From Cycas panzhihuaensis (taxonomy: Eukaryota; Cycadophyta): a stretch of 64,000 nucleotides of DNA. The notes beneath the pieces are model-generated. The model ran no database searches. It worked only from the letters and a program-made list of their open reading frames with translations, and was not told where the DNA came from. Below, piece after piece: positions 47,875 through 59,611 of this stretch. Positions within the stretch are counted from its first letter, which is position 1; the number at the start of each line of letters is the position of its first letter. Made by a program: the position numbers and the translations under genes. Where the stretch lies: NCBI GenBank assembly GCA_023213395.1, contig CM041465.1:106337741-106401740 (forward strand), read 5' to 3'.

Positions 47875-49432
47875 ACCTTATAGGCTCTCGATGTTGTTTC
47901 CTAATTATCCATGCTTCACAAAGACATTTTGATGTTGATATCTTTAGAATCCTAAATACCATGTTTTTGTTGAATATTAGTTTGATGTTGTCTAAGCTCA
48001 AGTGGCCTAGCATGTTATGTCAAAGTTGCTCTTTGGTCATAGATTGGGTGATAAAATATACTAGAGTAGTATCAAATGTAATATTTAAAGCATCCAATTT
48101 GTAAAGGTCATGGTCTTCATGACTAATAATAACCACTTGATCATTCTTGTCACTAATGGTATATTTCCCACCTTCAAACAATATGCTCATCTATTGTTTA
48201 TCTAATTGACTAATAGATAAGAGACTTTTGTGTATAAAAGGTACCAAGTAGGCATCACCTATGGAAAATATGGAAGTAAGGAAATATGGAGAATGAAAGG
48301 AGGTAATTTTACTTACTCCAAATGTCTAAATTATTTTATTATTACCAAAAGTAATCATTTCCCTCTTCCTTCTTTAATATCATAGAGAAACTCTTGATCA
48401 TTAATTATGTGTTAAGATGCTCTTAAATCAATAATCCATGTGTTATCACTTTATGAGCATAAAATAGTTTATTATTAGTGGTAAATTGATTGGTATGGTA
48501 TTGATTACCACATCTAAATTTCTGACTTCCTTTATTAACTCCTTAAAATTCACATTGATTTGGTCTAGGGGATTGTTGTTCTTGTTGACTCTTCTACTAT
48601 CTTGGTTGCTAGAATTATTACTTCTGCTACATGTTGAATTACCTTTTTAATACTTAGGTGTAATGTGACCCATCTTAGCACAATAATAATATATGATATT
48701 GGTTTTTTATTTGCTAATACTCGTATTCCTAAATAGTTTATGAATATTTTGTTTAGGATTCTTCTTACCTTTTTACTTGGCTATGAAAGCTCTCAAACTA
48801 GAAGGTTCACCCTGTCATAAGTAAATTTACTCCTCTCATAGTAGAAGACTTTGAAATTATTTAAAAGTCATTGAGTTAAATATAGTACCTTATGTAACTT
48901 ATAAGATGAAGTCATTGTACTCTGTCTGAATTATATGAAGAGTAGCAATAACAAGGTCTTCATTAAAAGTTGATCTTCTAAGTGTACTTAACTTATTACT
49001 GATTTCTTTAATAGAAGATAAGAAAGAAAACATAGGTTTAACATATCTTAAGACAAACAACTTGGCCTTAGTCATTACAATGTGAACATCATCTTGCCTT
49101 TTATACAAAGAGATCAAACTATCTCAATCTTCTTTAGAAGTAATAGCATAAGCAATATTTTAATCAACATTTGAATCTACTATCATATGAATAAAGTCTA
49201 AGGCAATTTTATCCTTAGCTTCCTATGCAATAACTAAAGTAGAATCATGTTAAATAATAATATTTTTATCAAGTAGACTCTCATGTGGAGCAAGCTTAGG
49301 ATTGGTTATAAATACAAATCTCTAAAATTCATTCATAATCAATAAGTTCTTAGTTTTCCTTTTCCACTCTTAAAAATTATCTAATCTATTCAACTTGATA
49401 ATATATACATTAAGTATATTGATAGTAACCAT
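47875..49432 (-). pseudogene. Copia fragment H: gag, protease, start of integrase
   Basis: On the minus strand the ATG at 49432 starts a gag (MVTINILNVYIIKLNRLDNF) with a UBN2-like region. The clean part is 49117-48899, including DDVHIVMTKAKLF and LSTLRRSTFNEDLV. The knuckle near 48,690-48,650 reads YYYCAKMGHITPKY: one Cys and the His survive, the other Cys positions are Tyr. A protease remnant (DLRAS near 48,410) and a GAG-pre-integrase block (QLWHNMLGHLSLDNIK, near 48,030-47,980) follow. The element is truncated there, with no integrase core, RT or RNase H. Confidence 0.85.
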
Positions 49433-51478
49433 GATGTTAAAACTATTTTATAAAGTTCTCGAAACTAGAAGATGACTTAGGAACTCAAGGCTTTCACCAT
49501 TTAAGTTCCACCTTCAAGCATACCAATAACACTAATCTTACAAGAAATATCTAATAATTGAAAAGAGTAATAAAGAAATGGAGGGCTAAGCAAAGAGTTG
49601 GTCTAATCCTTATCTTTCTAAATAGATACAACAGTTAGCCAAGTTAAATCTAGGACAAGTGAGGTAGGGTTGATATGCATGGTCGTACCATGCTTTCCTT
49701 GAGATTCACAACCCTAATAGCACCCTTTCCAAACCTCATTTTCTCCAACATTAATCTCAATTATCATTCACTAACTGTACAATCTATTAGTCCCCTAAGA
49801 AATACACTAAGCTTGAAATTTTTAAAGGTAAGGTTTAAACAATATTTTAGGTCTCTCCAACAATATTTTTAAGTAATTTTTTAATGCTTAAAGTTGACTT
49901 AAGATAAATTGTTTAAGTGAGTTATAATGTTTCTTTATAATACTTGATAAAACTCAATATAAGAGGACTTCAAATAAAATAATTAAGTACAAAAATGATT
50001 ACTTAAAGTGTTTCTAAAAAGCACTTGAAAAAGTAAAAAAATAGTAAATGCCAAATAAAAAGATGTTAACTTATTTGTTATGCTTTAAGTGAGTTCATTT
50101 TAAAGTGAAGAAATGACCATAAAATGCCAATTTTAATGAAGTATGATAAGAGAACACATTGCAATAATAACATTAGGAATTTGAAATAGTCCTAACCAAC
50201 CCTGAATAAAGTGATTTTTTTAAATTAAAAAAAACTAATTTTGAGCCCTTTTATGACTTAGAGCATGAAGGTAAACATACAAGGAGCCTTAGAAAAATAA
50301 GTACAATGTGAATTTTTTGTAAAAGATATATAAAATCACTAGAAATCACTAATTTTAAGTTAATTTTTAAACTCATAAGTTTTTTAATATGTAAAAATGA
50401 CTCAAAAAATAAAAAAAGAGGTTGAAATTACTTTAAAAGCAATTAAATAACATGATAGAACACTTTAGAAACTTAAAACTTTAAAGAATAAAGTTTATTA
50501 AAGGAAGAATTTTCCTTGAATATACTATATTTTATAACCTAAGGTTATAAAATAGTATAGCAAAATAAAAAATATTTCACTCAATTTTTTAACAATGGCA
50601 GTTGTGGCTAGAAAAGTGGATCAAATAGATGAAAAAAATAATTAAGCGATCAAGAAAATCACTAAGATAAATTCATATCTTTAAATATCTATTGTATATG
50701 ATGGATTTGAGACTTATGTTACACAATTTGGTGTATCAATAAGTAGGAACAAAATGTTTATGTCTCACGAAGAGCACATAGCTAACAGATGTACAAATAA
50801 AGAATGGACGATAGCTAAGACCAAAAAGGGATAAACACTCATTAGAAAATGATGGTGTCTACCACTAAGTAGCCACACAATTATTATAAGAGATTAGAGT
50901 GATAATAGGAAAGTCACCTATCCTTTGAAGAGCCTCTAGGATTTTTTAGGACCCACCTAAACACAAGTATCCTTCAAATGCAAAGAGTAGATCATGTGAT
51001 ACTCACAAGCTAGAAGAAGGATGTCTAGCACTTGTTCAAGAGATTTTCCACTATAAGGAGTGTAATTCATTAAAGCATGGTCAATAACAACTTGAAACAT
51101 TAGACTTCTTCTTCTCAGTATATAGATCTGAGATAATGTGCATTCTTTTGGCCTTCAATGAGTAATTTTAAGCTTAGTCTTCCTTCCTCCTATAAATTTA
51201 AGAGAAGAAACCTTGAAAATAATTTTTTTTATGTTAAAAAAAGAAAAAACAATATTTTCTTATATTTTTTATACTACAAGTAATGAGTGAACCCCAAATA
51301 AAAAATTTAAAAATTAGTTACGATACCTTTTAACCTCTAAATGCCTTGAAAATAATAAAAAACAATTGAGAAACTAGACCAAACAGCTCTTGGATCACCT
51401 TTAGAGACCAAAGGTCATCACTAAGGGTTTGGAATCCCACTTTCAAACCTAAAATAACTAAGAACTCCTCTTTAGCAA
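49433..51478 (-). other. Leader of fragment H
   Basis: About 2 kb between the H gag start and its primer site. A+T-rich with no coding recognised. Confidence 0.55.
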
Positions 51479-51490
51479 GCTCTGATACCA
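51479..51490 (-). other. Primer binding site of fragment H
   Basis: An exact TGGTATCAGAGC on the minus strand, two bases from the LTR that begins (plus strand) TGTTGAAGATAG at 51493. Confidence 0.88.
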
Positions 51491-51492
51491 AA

Positions 51493-52540
51493 TGTTGAAG
51501 ATAGTATTCAATCTTCACACCAATTGATGATTAACGCAACCCTTAAAATCTCATGAAGAGGGAGTTTGCTAGCATAAGGTGATGATTAACATTAACAATA
51601 AGCAACTAAGAATGTGAGAACCTAAGCAAGCATGAAGCAAATGAACTCAAGTATAAGAAGAAATAAAATATGGAGGAGTAGGAATTTACCCTTACTCTAA
51701 AATAAGTAAGATTGACTTAGATTCAAACTAGTAGCATAATAATACAACACTCATTCATATTTTTGACACATGAGATTTGACATTCTTATATAGAAATGAA
51801 GGAGCAACTTAAACAGTTGGATGTTTGAAAAATGTCAAACATCTAAGCTATGCGCTTTACATGTGAGACAAATGTCCCTTAGGTTGTTTTTATGATCAAA
51901 AGTATATGATGGTACGTTGACTCTTAAGTCACAACATTATATCACTAGAAAGAATGTGGGTGTGTACTTTATCACATTAGGTGATAAGTCACCCTTATAT
52001 AAAGTTACATAAAATACATTAAATTTATAATATAAAGTATACTACTTAATATTTAAATATAAAGGTCTTAACATAAGGGATTTAACTCACCCTACATCAA
52101 CCTAAATCCTTCATAACATAATTATAAGAGCATAGGGGATTTAGTTCACCCTACCTCATAAAGTAGTTTGAGGAGATTGTGATAGTAGATCACACACATG
52201 CACGTCATAAACTAATCAAATTTTTGGGCTTAATATTAGTAATTACCAAGATAGTTATAGAGAGGACTCATTCAACTACATGCTCAAGGTAACCAAAGTG
52301 TAGAGGACTCAACTCAACTTTATCAAAAAATTATCTAAATATTCTATTCAAGAAGTGCATATCTAGGCTAAAATTTCTCACATGAACTAAATATTAAAAG
52401 ACTAATAGCTAAGCATCCACCAAGATAGTCTCATCTACTTTCCTAGATTTTGCAACAAACTTTATGAAGAAATAGGAACTCTATTCAAAGAGGCTTTTCT
52501 ACAAATAAAGCATGTGACTATGAATGTTTGATTCTGAATA
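51493..52540 (-). repeat. 5' LTR of fragment H, outer end not resolved
   Basis: The inner end is fixed by the primer site. No second copy exists in the window, so the outer end cannot be placed; it lies somewhere before the inverted-repeat element. Internally there are diverged short repeats such as GGATTTAACTCACCCTAC (52,077) and GGATTTAGTTCACCCTAC (52,137), with weaker GAGGACTCA copies near 52,262 and 52,302. Confidence 0.55.
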
Positions 52541-52549
52541 TTTTTTGCC

Positions 52550-53610
52550 ACACCTATGGATAATTAACAAAAATACTATTTAGTTGTAAATACCTTTTTA
52601 ACTACACATATATCCAAAATTCAGAGCTAATCTCCAAGATTAAGCCTCCTAAAATCTATCTGGTTGCTTCTTTCCCTTTCATAGAAACCTACATTATGTA
52701 TAGATAACTCTTCTCCCATCTCCCCCCTATAAAACTATCAAAAGATCCCTTCTTTATCATATTTCTCTAATTATATTTCCTTCCATGTGTTATTTGGTTA
52801 GTTACCATAAATGTTATTAAAGTTGGGTGTAAGTTATGGGTCATAATAGCTGGAATAATGTACATAGTAGCTAACAAAAATGGCTTTCAATTATAACTGT
52901 CAATGCCCTCTACTTTAGTTCCTAAGAATATCTCCTCATGAAAAATATTTTGGTGTTTTCTATCTATTAATACACTTATGGTGACTAACCAAATCACACA
53001 TAAAAGGAAATATAGTAGGAGTGTTAAAATATAATTATAACTTCATTATGTAACATTATGTACTTTATGTAATCATGTTGTAACTAGATGTAATATTCCT
53101 AGTTAAGGGTACATTGAACCTCTTTGCTACAAAATAATCCACTCACATTCATTCATTATGTTGACTAATTATATGTGAGAATAAGTGACATTGTGCCCCT
53201 ATAAATATAGGCCATGTCCTTCCCCTTACAATAAGTTCTATTGCTCAGAGTTGAAACTCTATTAAAATATATTTGCAGGTGTCAACCAATTTGACTCGCA
53301 TGTTATGTTCATTTAATATGTTCATAATATTATAATCATATGATGTTTATTTTACATACAAGAGTTATTTTGATCCTATTATTACTTTCAAGGAGAATTA
53401 TAAGGAAGAAGGGATCTTTTGATAGTTTATAGTTGGGGAAGATGGGAAAAAAATTATTTATGCATAATGCATGTTTTTGTGAAAGGGCAAGGAGAAAATA
53501 AATAGACTTTGGAAGTCCTAACCTTAAAGCTTAGCTCTAAATTTTGGATATGTAGTAGTTGAAAGATGTTTGTAGCTAATGATAGTGTTTTTGTTGTTGG
53601 AATAATGTTC
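52550..53610. mobile_element. Long inverted-repeat (foldback/MITE-like) element
   Basis: The left arm (about 52,550-52,825) and the right arm (about 52,965-53,610, excluding the inserted solo LTR and one copy of its target duplication) are reverse complements over roughly 275 bp with scattered mismatches. Anchors include CTATCAAAAGATCCCTTCT (52,735) against AGAAGGGATCTTTTGATAG (53,407), and TGACTAACCAAATCACACAT (52,982) against its diverged complement near 52,790. The predicted loop is only about 140 bp. There is no coding content. It could be a MITE or foldback remnant of a long-TIR DNA transposon; the outer ends and target duplication are not resolved. Confidence 0.78.
53022..53390 (+). repeat. 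Solo LTR with perfect target duplication
   Basis: 369 bp with TGTTAAAATATAATT...TTACTTTCA ends, flanked on both sides by AGGAG (53017-53021 and 53391-53395). TATAAATATAGG near 53,200 is a plausible TATA region. The inverted-repeat partner sequence lacks this segment, which independently confirms it as an insertion. A solo LTR results from recombination between the two LTRs of a full element. Confidence 0.87.
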
Positions 53611-53631
53611 ATTTTGAATTATTAAAAGGTG

Positions 53632-53884
53632 TGTTAGCATTGGGGTTAGTGGAGTTGACTTTGACCAACCCCAACTAACTTTTAATTATTTTTTAATAGT
53701 GTTTCTCAATACTAAAGATGGTAGATGTTGGGATTTTCCCAACATCTTGTCTATTCACATTGAGCCTTATGGCTGCTAGATGTTCCTTAACACCGCCAAT
53801 TATTTATAGAAATTTTGTTATTTCAAATATAGCTTTGTAGTCTTGGTTTCCTCTAACTCCTACTTCCTTCATTTGGTATCAGAG
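53632..53884 (+). repeat. 5' LTR and primer site of an incomplete element
   Basis: The LTR 53632-53871 (TGTTAGCATTGG...TTCCTTCA) is followed by TTTGGTATCAGAG (53872-53884), an intact primer site. It holds an 11-bp perfect inverted repeat at 53723-53733 and 53737-53747 (AGATGTTGGGA, 3-base loop). Element J inserted downstream at 54252; no matching 3' LTR occurs before the window ends. Confidence 0.75.
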
Positions 53885-54252
53885 TGAGCCTTACAAGTGT
53901 GTGGAGGCTACAAAACATTATGAAGCATCTTGACTAAATACATTGAGCATTATAGATAAATATTTTCACATTTTTCTTATAAAACATAATAAATTTGTTT
54001 GACATTATTCCTTTTACATTTTGTACAAAATATCCTTGCTTGTTATATACTTTTTATTACAAGTTCTCTTGTGTATACTCATTCTGCTACAAGTTTTCTC
54101 ATATTAAAGAGGATTGCCCTATTTTGTTATAAAAATAGAACCTTGAAGGTCTGATTCAGGCTTGTTGTAAAAGAAATAAGGATCTATTCTAGTTCATTTA
54201 CAAAATGGTCAACTATGTTCTCTATATACCCCAAGATTATTTATGAGGCCCA

Positions 54253-54642
54253 TGTTAAAACCATGTAATAGCACCTATAATTTCTTATATTTCATGTAAT
54301 TTATATATATTATATAATGTTAAGGCTACCCTTTGTTGTAATTTAATCATGTTTTATAATGTGGTCATATCTGCCTCATTTACCATTTAGTCAACCTATT
54401 GCATCTCTTAAAATATTGGCAAATTGCCTATAAATTAAGCCCCATACCATTGTATTGTATTTTAGATTATGATTAATATAAAACCTCTGCCTAAATAGAG
54501 CTCTACGTGGTGACAAATTCACTCATACTTTATCCATCTCAGTTGTTCTTGTATATTTCACTTGTTTTATTATATAGTTCTATTATTTTGCTTAATATAT
54601 TAATCAAAGCACATGATTTCTTAGATCTTGAAGTATTTAACA
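54253..54642 (+). repeat. 5' LTR of element J
   Basis: 390 bp, TGTTAAAACC...ATTTAACA with intact ends. Confidence 0.96.
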
Positions 54643-54655
54643 TGGTATTATAGCC
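54643..54655 (+). other. Primer binding site of element J
   Basis: TGGTATTATAGCC directly follows the LTR and differs from the consensus at the CAG (now TAT). Confidence 0.85.
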
Positions 54656-55437
54656 ATTTATGCTTTGACTTGGTGTTTCATTAGTATAATATTCATAAAT
54701 AGAGGCATGTTCCTTCATAACGACACCCTGTTTACTCTCATTTCCTTAATTTCTCTTAAAAATTCATGTGTCCTGTAGTATTGATGTAAAATGCAGGAGT
54801 TTCTAGAAGATATCAACCTATTATAATGGATTTTAAGCTTGTTTACAAACATGCGGGGCCTAGTTTTAGTTTCGTAAGAAAAAACAGAGAAGAAATCTTG
54901 TTCCTATGTCACACCAACCCTAAATCTACTTATTTCTCTTTTTTGAAGTAATATTTCTCATTTTGGTAGCCCTGCACCTTCATTAACTATCTACTAGAAT
55001 AGATTCAGGTAGATTTCAAGCTCCATTAAGCTCATTCTACCTCTATTTAGCTCACATAACCCTCTAGACTTCCCTAGCTCTGTTTGAATCATTCTAAAAC
55101 TATTTATCCAAAATAATGACTCTATTAGCTTCTTCAGGCTTCTATTCCCCCACCTCTATGATTTTAGATTGTCTAATAATCATTTGATTGGTCTTTTAAG
55201 CTCTACAACCTTGTGTGGGTTGTCTGTCCTCATGCACAGTTATATGAACCTCATGACACTTTATTTTCATAAAAAAATCGTTATTTTATCATTGATTTTT
55301 GACCTTAATTGATTAAATCAAAATTCATTTAACTTTTAATTGAGATCTAGGCCTTTAACCCCCAGATCTGGTCCCATTTAATCTTATATGACCCTCTTTT
55401 TTACATAAAAGGATAGATTTCAAATGATTATCAACTA

Positions 55438-55508
<71 letters not shown>

Positions 55509-56454
55509 GATATATTTCAAGTCCACAAGCCCCCTAGCTACATTAATGTGTGGTCATGTGTAGCCAGCAGGCGACTAGAGGCTAGTATCAGAAGGTGCTT
55601 ACGTCTATCTTTATTTTGATTTTATTATAAAAAGGTACCTACACCTTTTGATAATATCTCAGTAAATGTAAGTCTAATTTATAAATTATCTTGACTATCA
55701 AAAAGTAGATTCAAAGCCCTATAGTATAGGATTTAATTGAGCTAGATTTGGATCCAATTTACTAAAGATATAAGCTACAAAGTTGACCTTAGTATTTAAG
55801 CATTTTGAGTCTTTTTTATTAATTTTTAAGGGCTTATTTTAGTTTCTTTGAAGTTCTTGTGCTATTTTAGGCTATGGTTAATCTTTGTTCAGTTGTGTAA
55901 TTCTATTTTTTAAGGCTAATAAGTGCATGGTATTGTTTCTTATGTAGGTGTTGCTCTTAGAAGATTGACATAGTTTTCTCTTAAGCTTAACCCATTAAAG
56001 AGAACTCTAAACCTATCTTTACTTTTTAATTTAATTTATTTTCATCTTTATTTCAATTTTTTTTTTTAAAAGGAACCTTGTGCTTGTAAAAAACTCATCA
56101 TAAAATTAATCTTTTACATTAAAAAGATAATTTTTGAATTGAATCTCCCATTTCTAGCCTTGTAAGGGGAAAATTTAAGACCCTTAAAATTGCCACCCTA
56201 TATAAGCCATTGATATACTCTAATTTGCTGAGGAAACCATTGGCTATCAAGTATATTAGGTGGCAGGTTGAGGCGTAGACCCTTACTTTTTTAGAATCCT
56301 TAATTGTGGGTAGGCACCATTAGACAAAATAGTGACTAAGAACTTTTCTAAAGACCCTTAAACCTTAAAATCCTAGATTAGTAGCCCACTAGGCAGATTA
56401 GTACCTAATTATGCAATCTTTAAAGATACAAAAATAAAATAAAAACTTAAAATC
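54656..56454 (+). other. Leader of element J
   Basis: About 1.8 kb without recognised coding, including an AT microsatellite. The stretch 55,380-55,440 resembles 62,225-62,290 downstream of J (both contain an AGGGTAGATTT/AAGGATAGATTT-type core), so a leader-like repeat is dispersed here. Confidence 0.55.
55441..55505. repeat. (AT)n microsatellite
   Basis: A perfect AT run of about 65 bases in the leader of element J. Confidence 0.97.
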
Positions 56455-57845
56455 ATGGCATCATATATGCTTCTTTCCAATATAATTAAACTAAATGATA
56501 TTAACAACTTTATACTATGGAATAAACTCATCATGAATGAATTTTTGGCATATATTAATGGGGACATATCCCTACCTAAGCTTACTTAAGATCTTAATAA
56601 TCCTACCACCACAATTCTACCTAATCCCATAGACTTAGCTAACTTTAAAGCTAAGGATAACATTACCTTATCCTTCCTCTACTTGGTTATTAAGACCAAG
56701 TGGACCAAAATATTAAAATTACCCAAATATCATAAGAGGCATAGACCATACTTTATGCCCTCTATAAGAGAAAGGATGAATCTAGATCCCTAACCCTCAA
56801 AGCTTACCTATTTGCAATGTCTTTTACTATTAATATTATAAACCATTGGATTGAAATTAAAATAATTAAGAACCAACTTAATCCTTGGAACCACATTTAG
56901 ACCATGATTTAATCTCTAACATTATAAACATCCTACCCATAGAATATAACTCTTTTGTCTCTGAATTATATAACAATTATTCCAAAATAGACTTCATAAC
57001 CTTTGAGAGGCTCTTATTACAAAAGGAGAACATACCCAACCAACTTGGGATTGCATCCATATTTGACTCAACTCTTACCTTTATAGCTCAAAACTTAGAA
57101 AAAGGCAGGACTGTTAATAGAGTAGCTCAATAACTTAGTCAATACTAAGCTCTAGCTTAATACTTGGACTCTCTCACCATATCTCAAGAGCCACATCAAC
57201 AACCAACACAGTAAAAATGACAACTAGTTAGTACCTCATCCTCCTGCCCAAGTTAGTAGCTTCAATGGTCTTAACACTAACCATAGGCACAATCTCAAAA
57301 GAATCAACAGGGTAGACCAAATGTCACCTATCTCTATTATGGCAAAACTAGACATCTAGTTGTTGAATGTAACAGATGACAAGCTAATTTGTAACTCTCA
57401 TAGAACTAAGAGAGTTAATCATATAGGTTATATTATTAACAACTATCCCCAATCTATCAATAAGGAGTACTCTCATATTAATAAGGAGGTCCTAGTTACT
57501 CTTAATTGGGACAAGGATATCAACAAGGAAGACCATGCCTTATAAAATGAGCCCCTTTTCCATAATATAGAGGCCTTATTTTATAATAAGGAGGCCGCTG
57601 TTTCTAATAAGGTGGCCCTATTAAACAACAAGACAGCCCTTACTATCCATAAGGAGGGCTATCACACTAATTACAAGGCCACTTCTACCAAAAAAATTAG
57701 AATCCTAGACCCACTCAAGGCTAAAGACCTTAGAATAGGAAGTGGTTCCCCAACAAAAATTAAGGGAACTAGTAGAATAATCAACAATAGGGAGGTAATG
57801 GGGTATACAATTAAGATACCTCCTCCCATAACCTATTCCTTGTAG
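56455..57845 (+). pseudogene. Element J gag, with a heptad repeat array
   Basis: The ATG at 56455 opens MASYMLLSNIIKLNDINNF, a copia gag start, followed by LPKLT and a capsid region that changes frame near 56,850; the stretch 56885-57133 is open. The knuckle at about 57,321-57,371 has CHL at its start and RHLVVEC at its end but is split by a frameshift, and its second Cys reads Ser. Downstream, a different frame is open at 57360-57845 apart from one TAA; it carries a run of 7-codon repeats (57459-57689) before the protease. Retroelement gags do not usually have such an array between knuckle and protease. Confidence 0.85.
57459..57689 (+). repeat. Tandem 21-bp (7-codon) repeats in J gag
   Basis: Eleven consecutive units of 7 codons keep the phase: NKEYSHI, NKEVLVT, LNWDKDI, NKEDHAL, a unit opening with a stop then NEPLFH, NIEALFY, NKEAAVS, NKVALLN, NKTALTI, HKEGYHT, NYKATST. 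The best DNA consensus is AATAAGGAGGCCNTNNTTNNT. Units are diverged but retain N-K-E/x-A-L. A repeating charged/hydrophobic heptad could form a helix, but this is inference. Confidence 0.88.
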
Positions 57846-58370
57846 CTCTTTCATCTCAACTTGATGAAAATACTTAGCTCCTTGACTCTAGTGCAATGAT
57901 ACATATAACTAGTTTAGAAAATATGTTAGAAGAGACTCACCCAATTAATACTCAACTGATCACATTTAGGGATAATTTAACTTATGATGTGACTATGTAA
58001 GGATCCAATAGTATTAAAGGACTCCAATATTAGGAATCACATTAATAATGTATTCCTTGTACTTGGAATGAAGATGAACCTGCTCTCTATTAGCCAAATA
58101 GAGAAGCAGAATTTAGATGTTCTTTTTAGCTAGGGCATTTTTAGAATTACAGATCATGCAATAGGCAAACTTGTAGCCAAAAGATATGAAGATGGTGGCT
58201 TATACAAGATGGATGGTATTCTACTTACCACCACTCCACAAAATGAATCCTACTCAATGGCCAACATAACTCAACTTGATAATGGGAAGGATATAATTGA
58301 TGAAGAGTCCTCTTGCATACAAGAACTAGGTGAATGCTCATATTAAAATGATATTATCACCTCAAATAGC
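57846..58370 (+). pseudogene. Element J protease region, broken
   Basis: The active-site block LDSSAMIHIT (about 57,879-57,908) corresponds to copia DSGAxxHI, with Gly replaced by Ser. Further on, NNVFLVLGMKMNLLSISQ (about 58,040-58,095) is the usual VLYVPxxxxNLLS block. Frame changes and stops are present. Confidence 0.85.
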
Positions 58371-58377
58371 TCTAAAG

Positions 58378-59240
58378 ACCACCTATGGCATCAATGCTTA
58401 GGTCATTTAAATATGTAAATCTTAAACCTCATGTTTTAGCTCTAAATAATACATGGTTTACCTAAAATTAAGAGATATAATAACATATATGAGGCTTGCC
58501 TAAAGGGAAAGCAGCAAAGAGTAAAATTCCCTTCTAAGAATACATGGAAAGCCTTAACACCATTAGAGTTAGTCTACTCAAATACCTGTAGGCCCATGTC
58601 CATCCAATTACTCAATGGAATCTAGTATTTCATCATATTTATAGATGACTTCTTAAGGAAAGTGTAGGTCTATTTCTTGAGAAACAAATATCAAGCCTTA
58701 AACAAATTCAAAGAGTTCAAAGCTACCATAGAAAATAAAAATGGAATGACAATCAAGACCCTTAGATCAAATAATTGTGGTAAATATATTTCTAATTAGT
58801 TCAATAATTTTTTAAAGGAACATGCCATCCAACATCAATTCTCAACTCCTCACGTACCTCAACAAAATGGTATATCTAAAAGGATGAACTAGGCATTGAT
58901 AAATAAAGGAAAATCCATGCCTAGTGTTGGTAATCTTGCCACTAGATTTTGGACTGATGCCATAGCTACAACTACTTACCTAACCTACATAAGTCCCACA
59001 ATTATGATTAGGAATATTACTCCTAAAGAAGCTTGATTAGGTCAAAAACCATCAGTAACACACTTGAAGATATTTGGATGTATAATATATAAATGTGTTC
59101 CAAAGGACAATAACAAGAGCTTAAAGTGCATCTTCCTTGGCTATGTACTTAGTTACAAAGCCTATAAAGTATTTGATATAGTTGTAAACCAATCTTACAC
59201 CACATGGGATGTAATATTTGTTGAAGACTCATAAGACTTG
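58378..59240 (+). pseudogene. Element J integrase, largely readable
   Basis: GAG-pre-integrase HLWHQCLGHLNM starts near 58,382. The zinc-site region has ACLKGKQQRVKF. The core follows with IFIDDFLRKV, FKEFKATIENKNGMTIKTL, RSNNCGKYIS, then HQFSTPHVPQQNGISKRMN, in which the QQNG and R residues of copia integrase are kept. The C-terminal part has LKIFGCIIYKCVPK and FLGYVLSYKAYKVFD and ends near DVIFVEDS. Mostly one frame, with stops at former Gln/Trp/Glu codons. Confidence 0.92.
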
Positions 59241-59611
59241 CCTTCATCTCAACCTTAGATTATAGCAACAGAAGAAGTCAGTACATCCTAAGTGACTCTT
59301 AGACAAATTCTAGAGCCATTAGTACTAGACTCCTCCTACACTCTAGCTCTTTTTTCAATTCCAGTAGCATCTACATCAATAACTTAAGCAAGCATAACAT
59401 TGCCTCTAATTTTAATTGATGACCTTCAAGTGGAAGCCACTAGCATTCAACCACCTCCTAAGTGGGTACAACAACTTTTAAAGGATGCTCCTCCTACTCC
59501 CATATCTGCAAAAAGGCCTTCTAAAATAAGATATTCCACAATTTTTTCCCTAATACCACATGCCCTTGAAACACCTAATCCTTCCACACTTGAGGAGGTA
59601 GTCAAAGACTA
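59241..59611 (+). pseudogene. Element J integrase-RT linker
   Basis: A Pro/Ser/Thr-rich stretch; 59400-59612 is open (TSIQPPPKWVQQLLKDAPPT). This matches the hydrophilic linker between integrase and RT in copia polyproteins. Confidence 0.75.

Noticed and set aside
53723-53747. Perfect 11-bp inverted repeat considered as a transcription terminator.
   Set aside because: It lies inside a plant LTR and no T-run follows; intrinsic terminators of this type are not used by plant RNA polymerase II.
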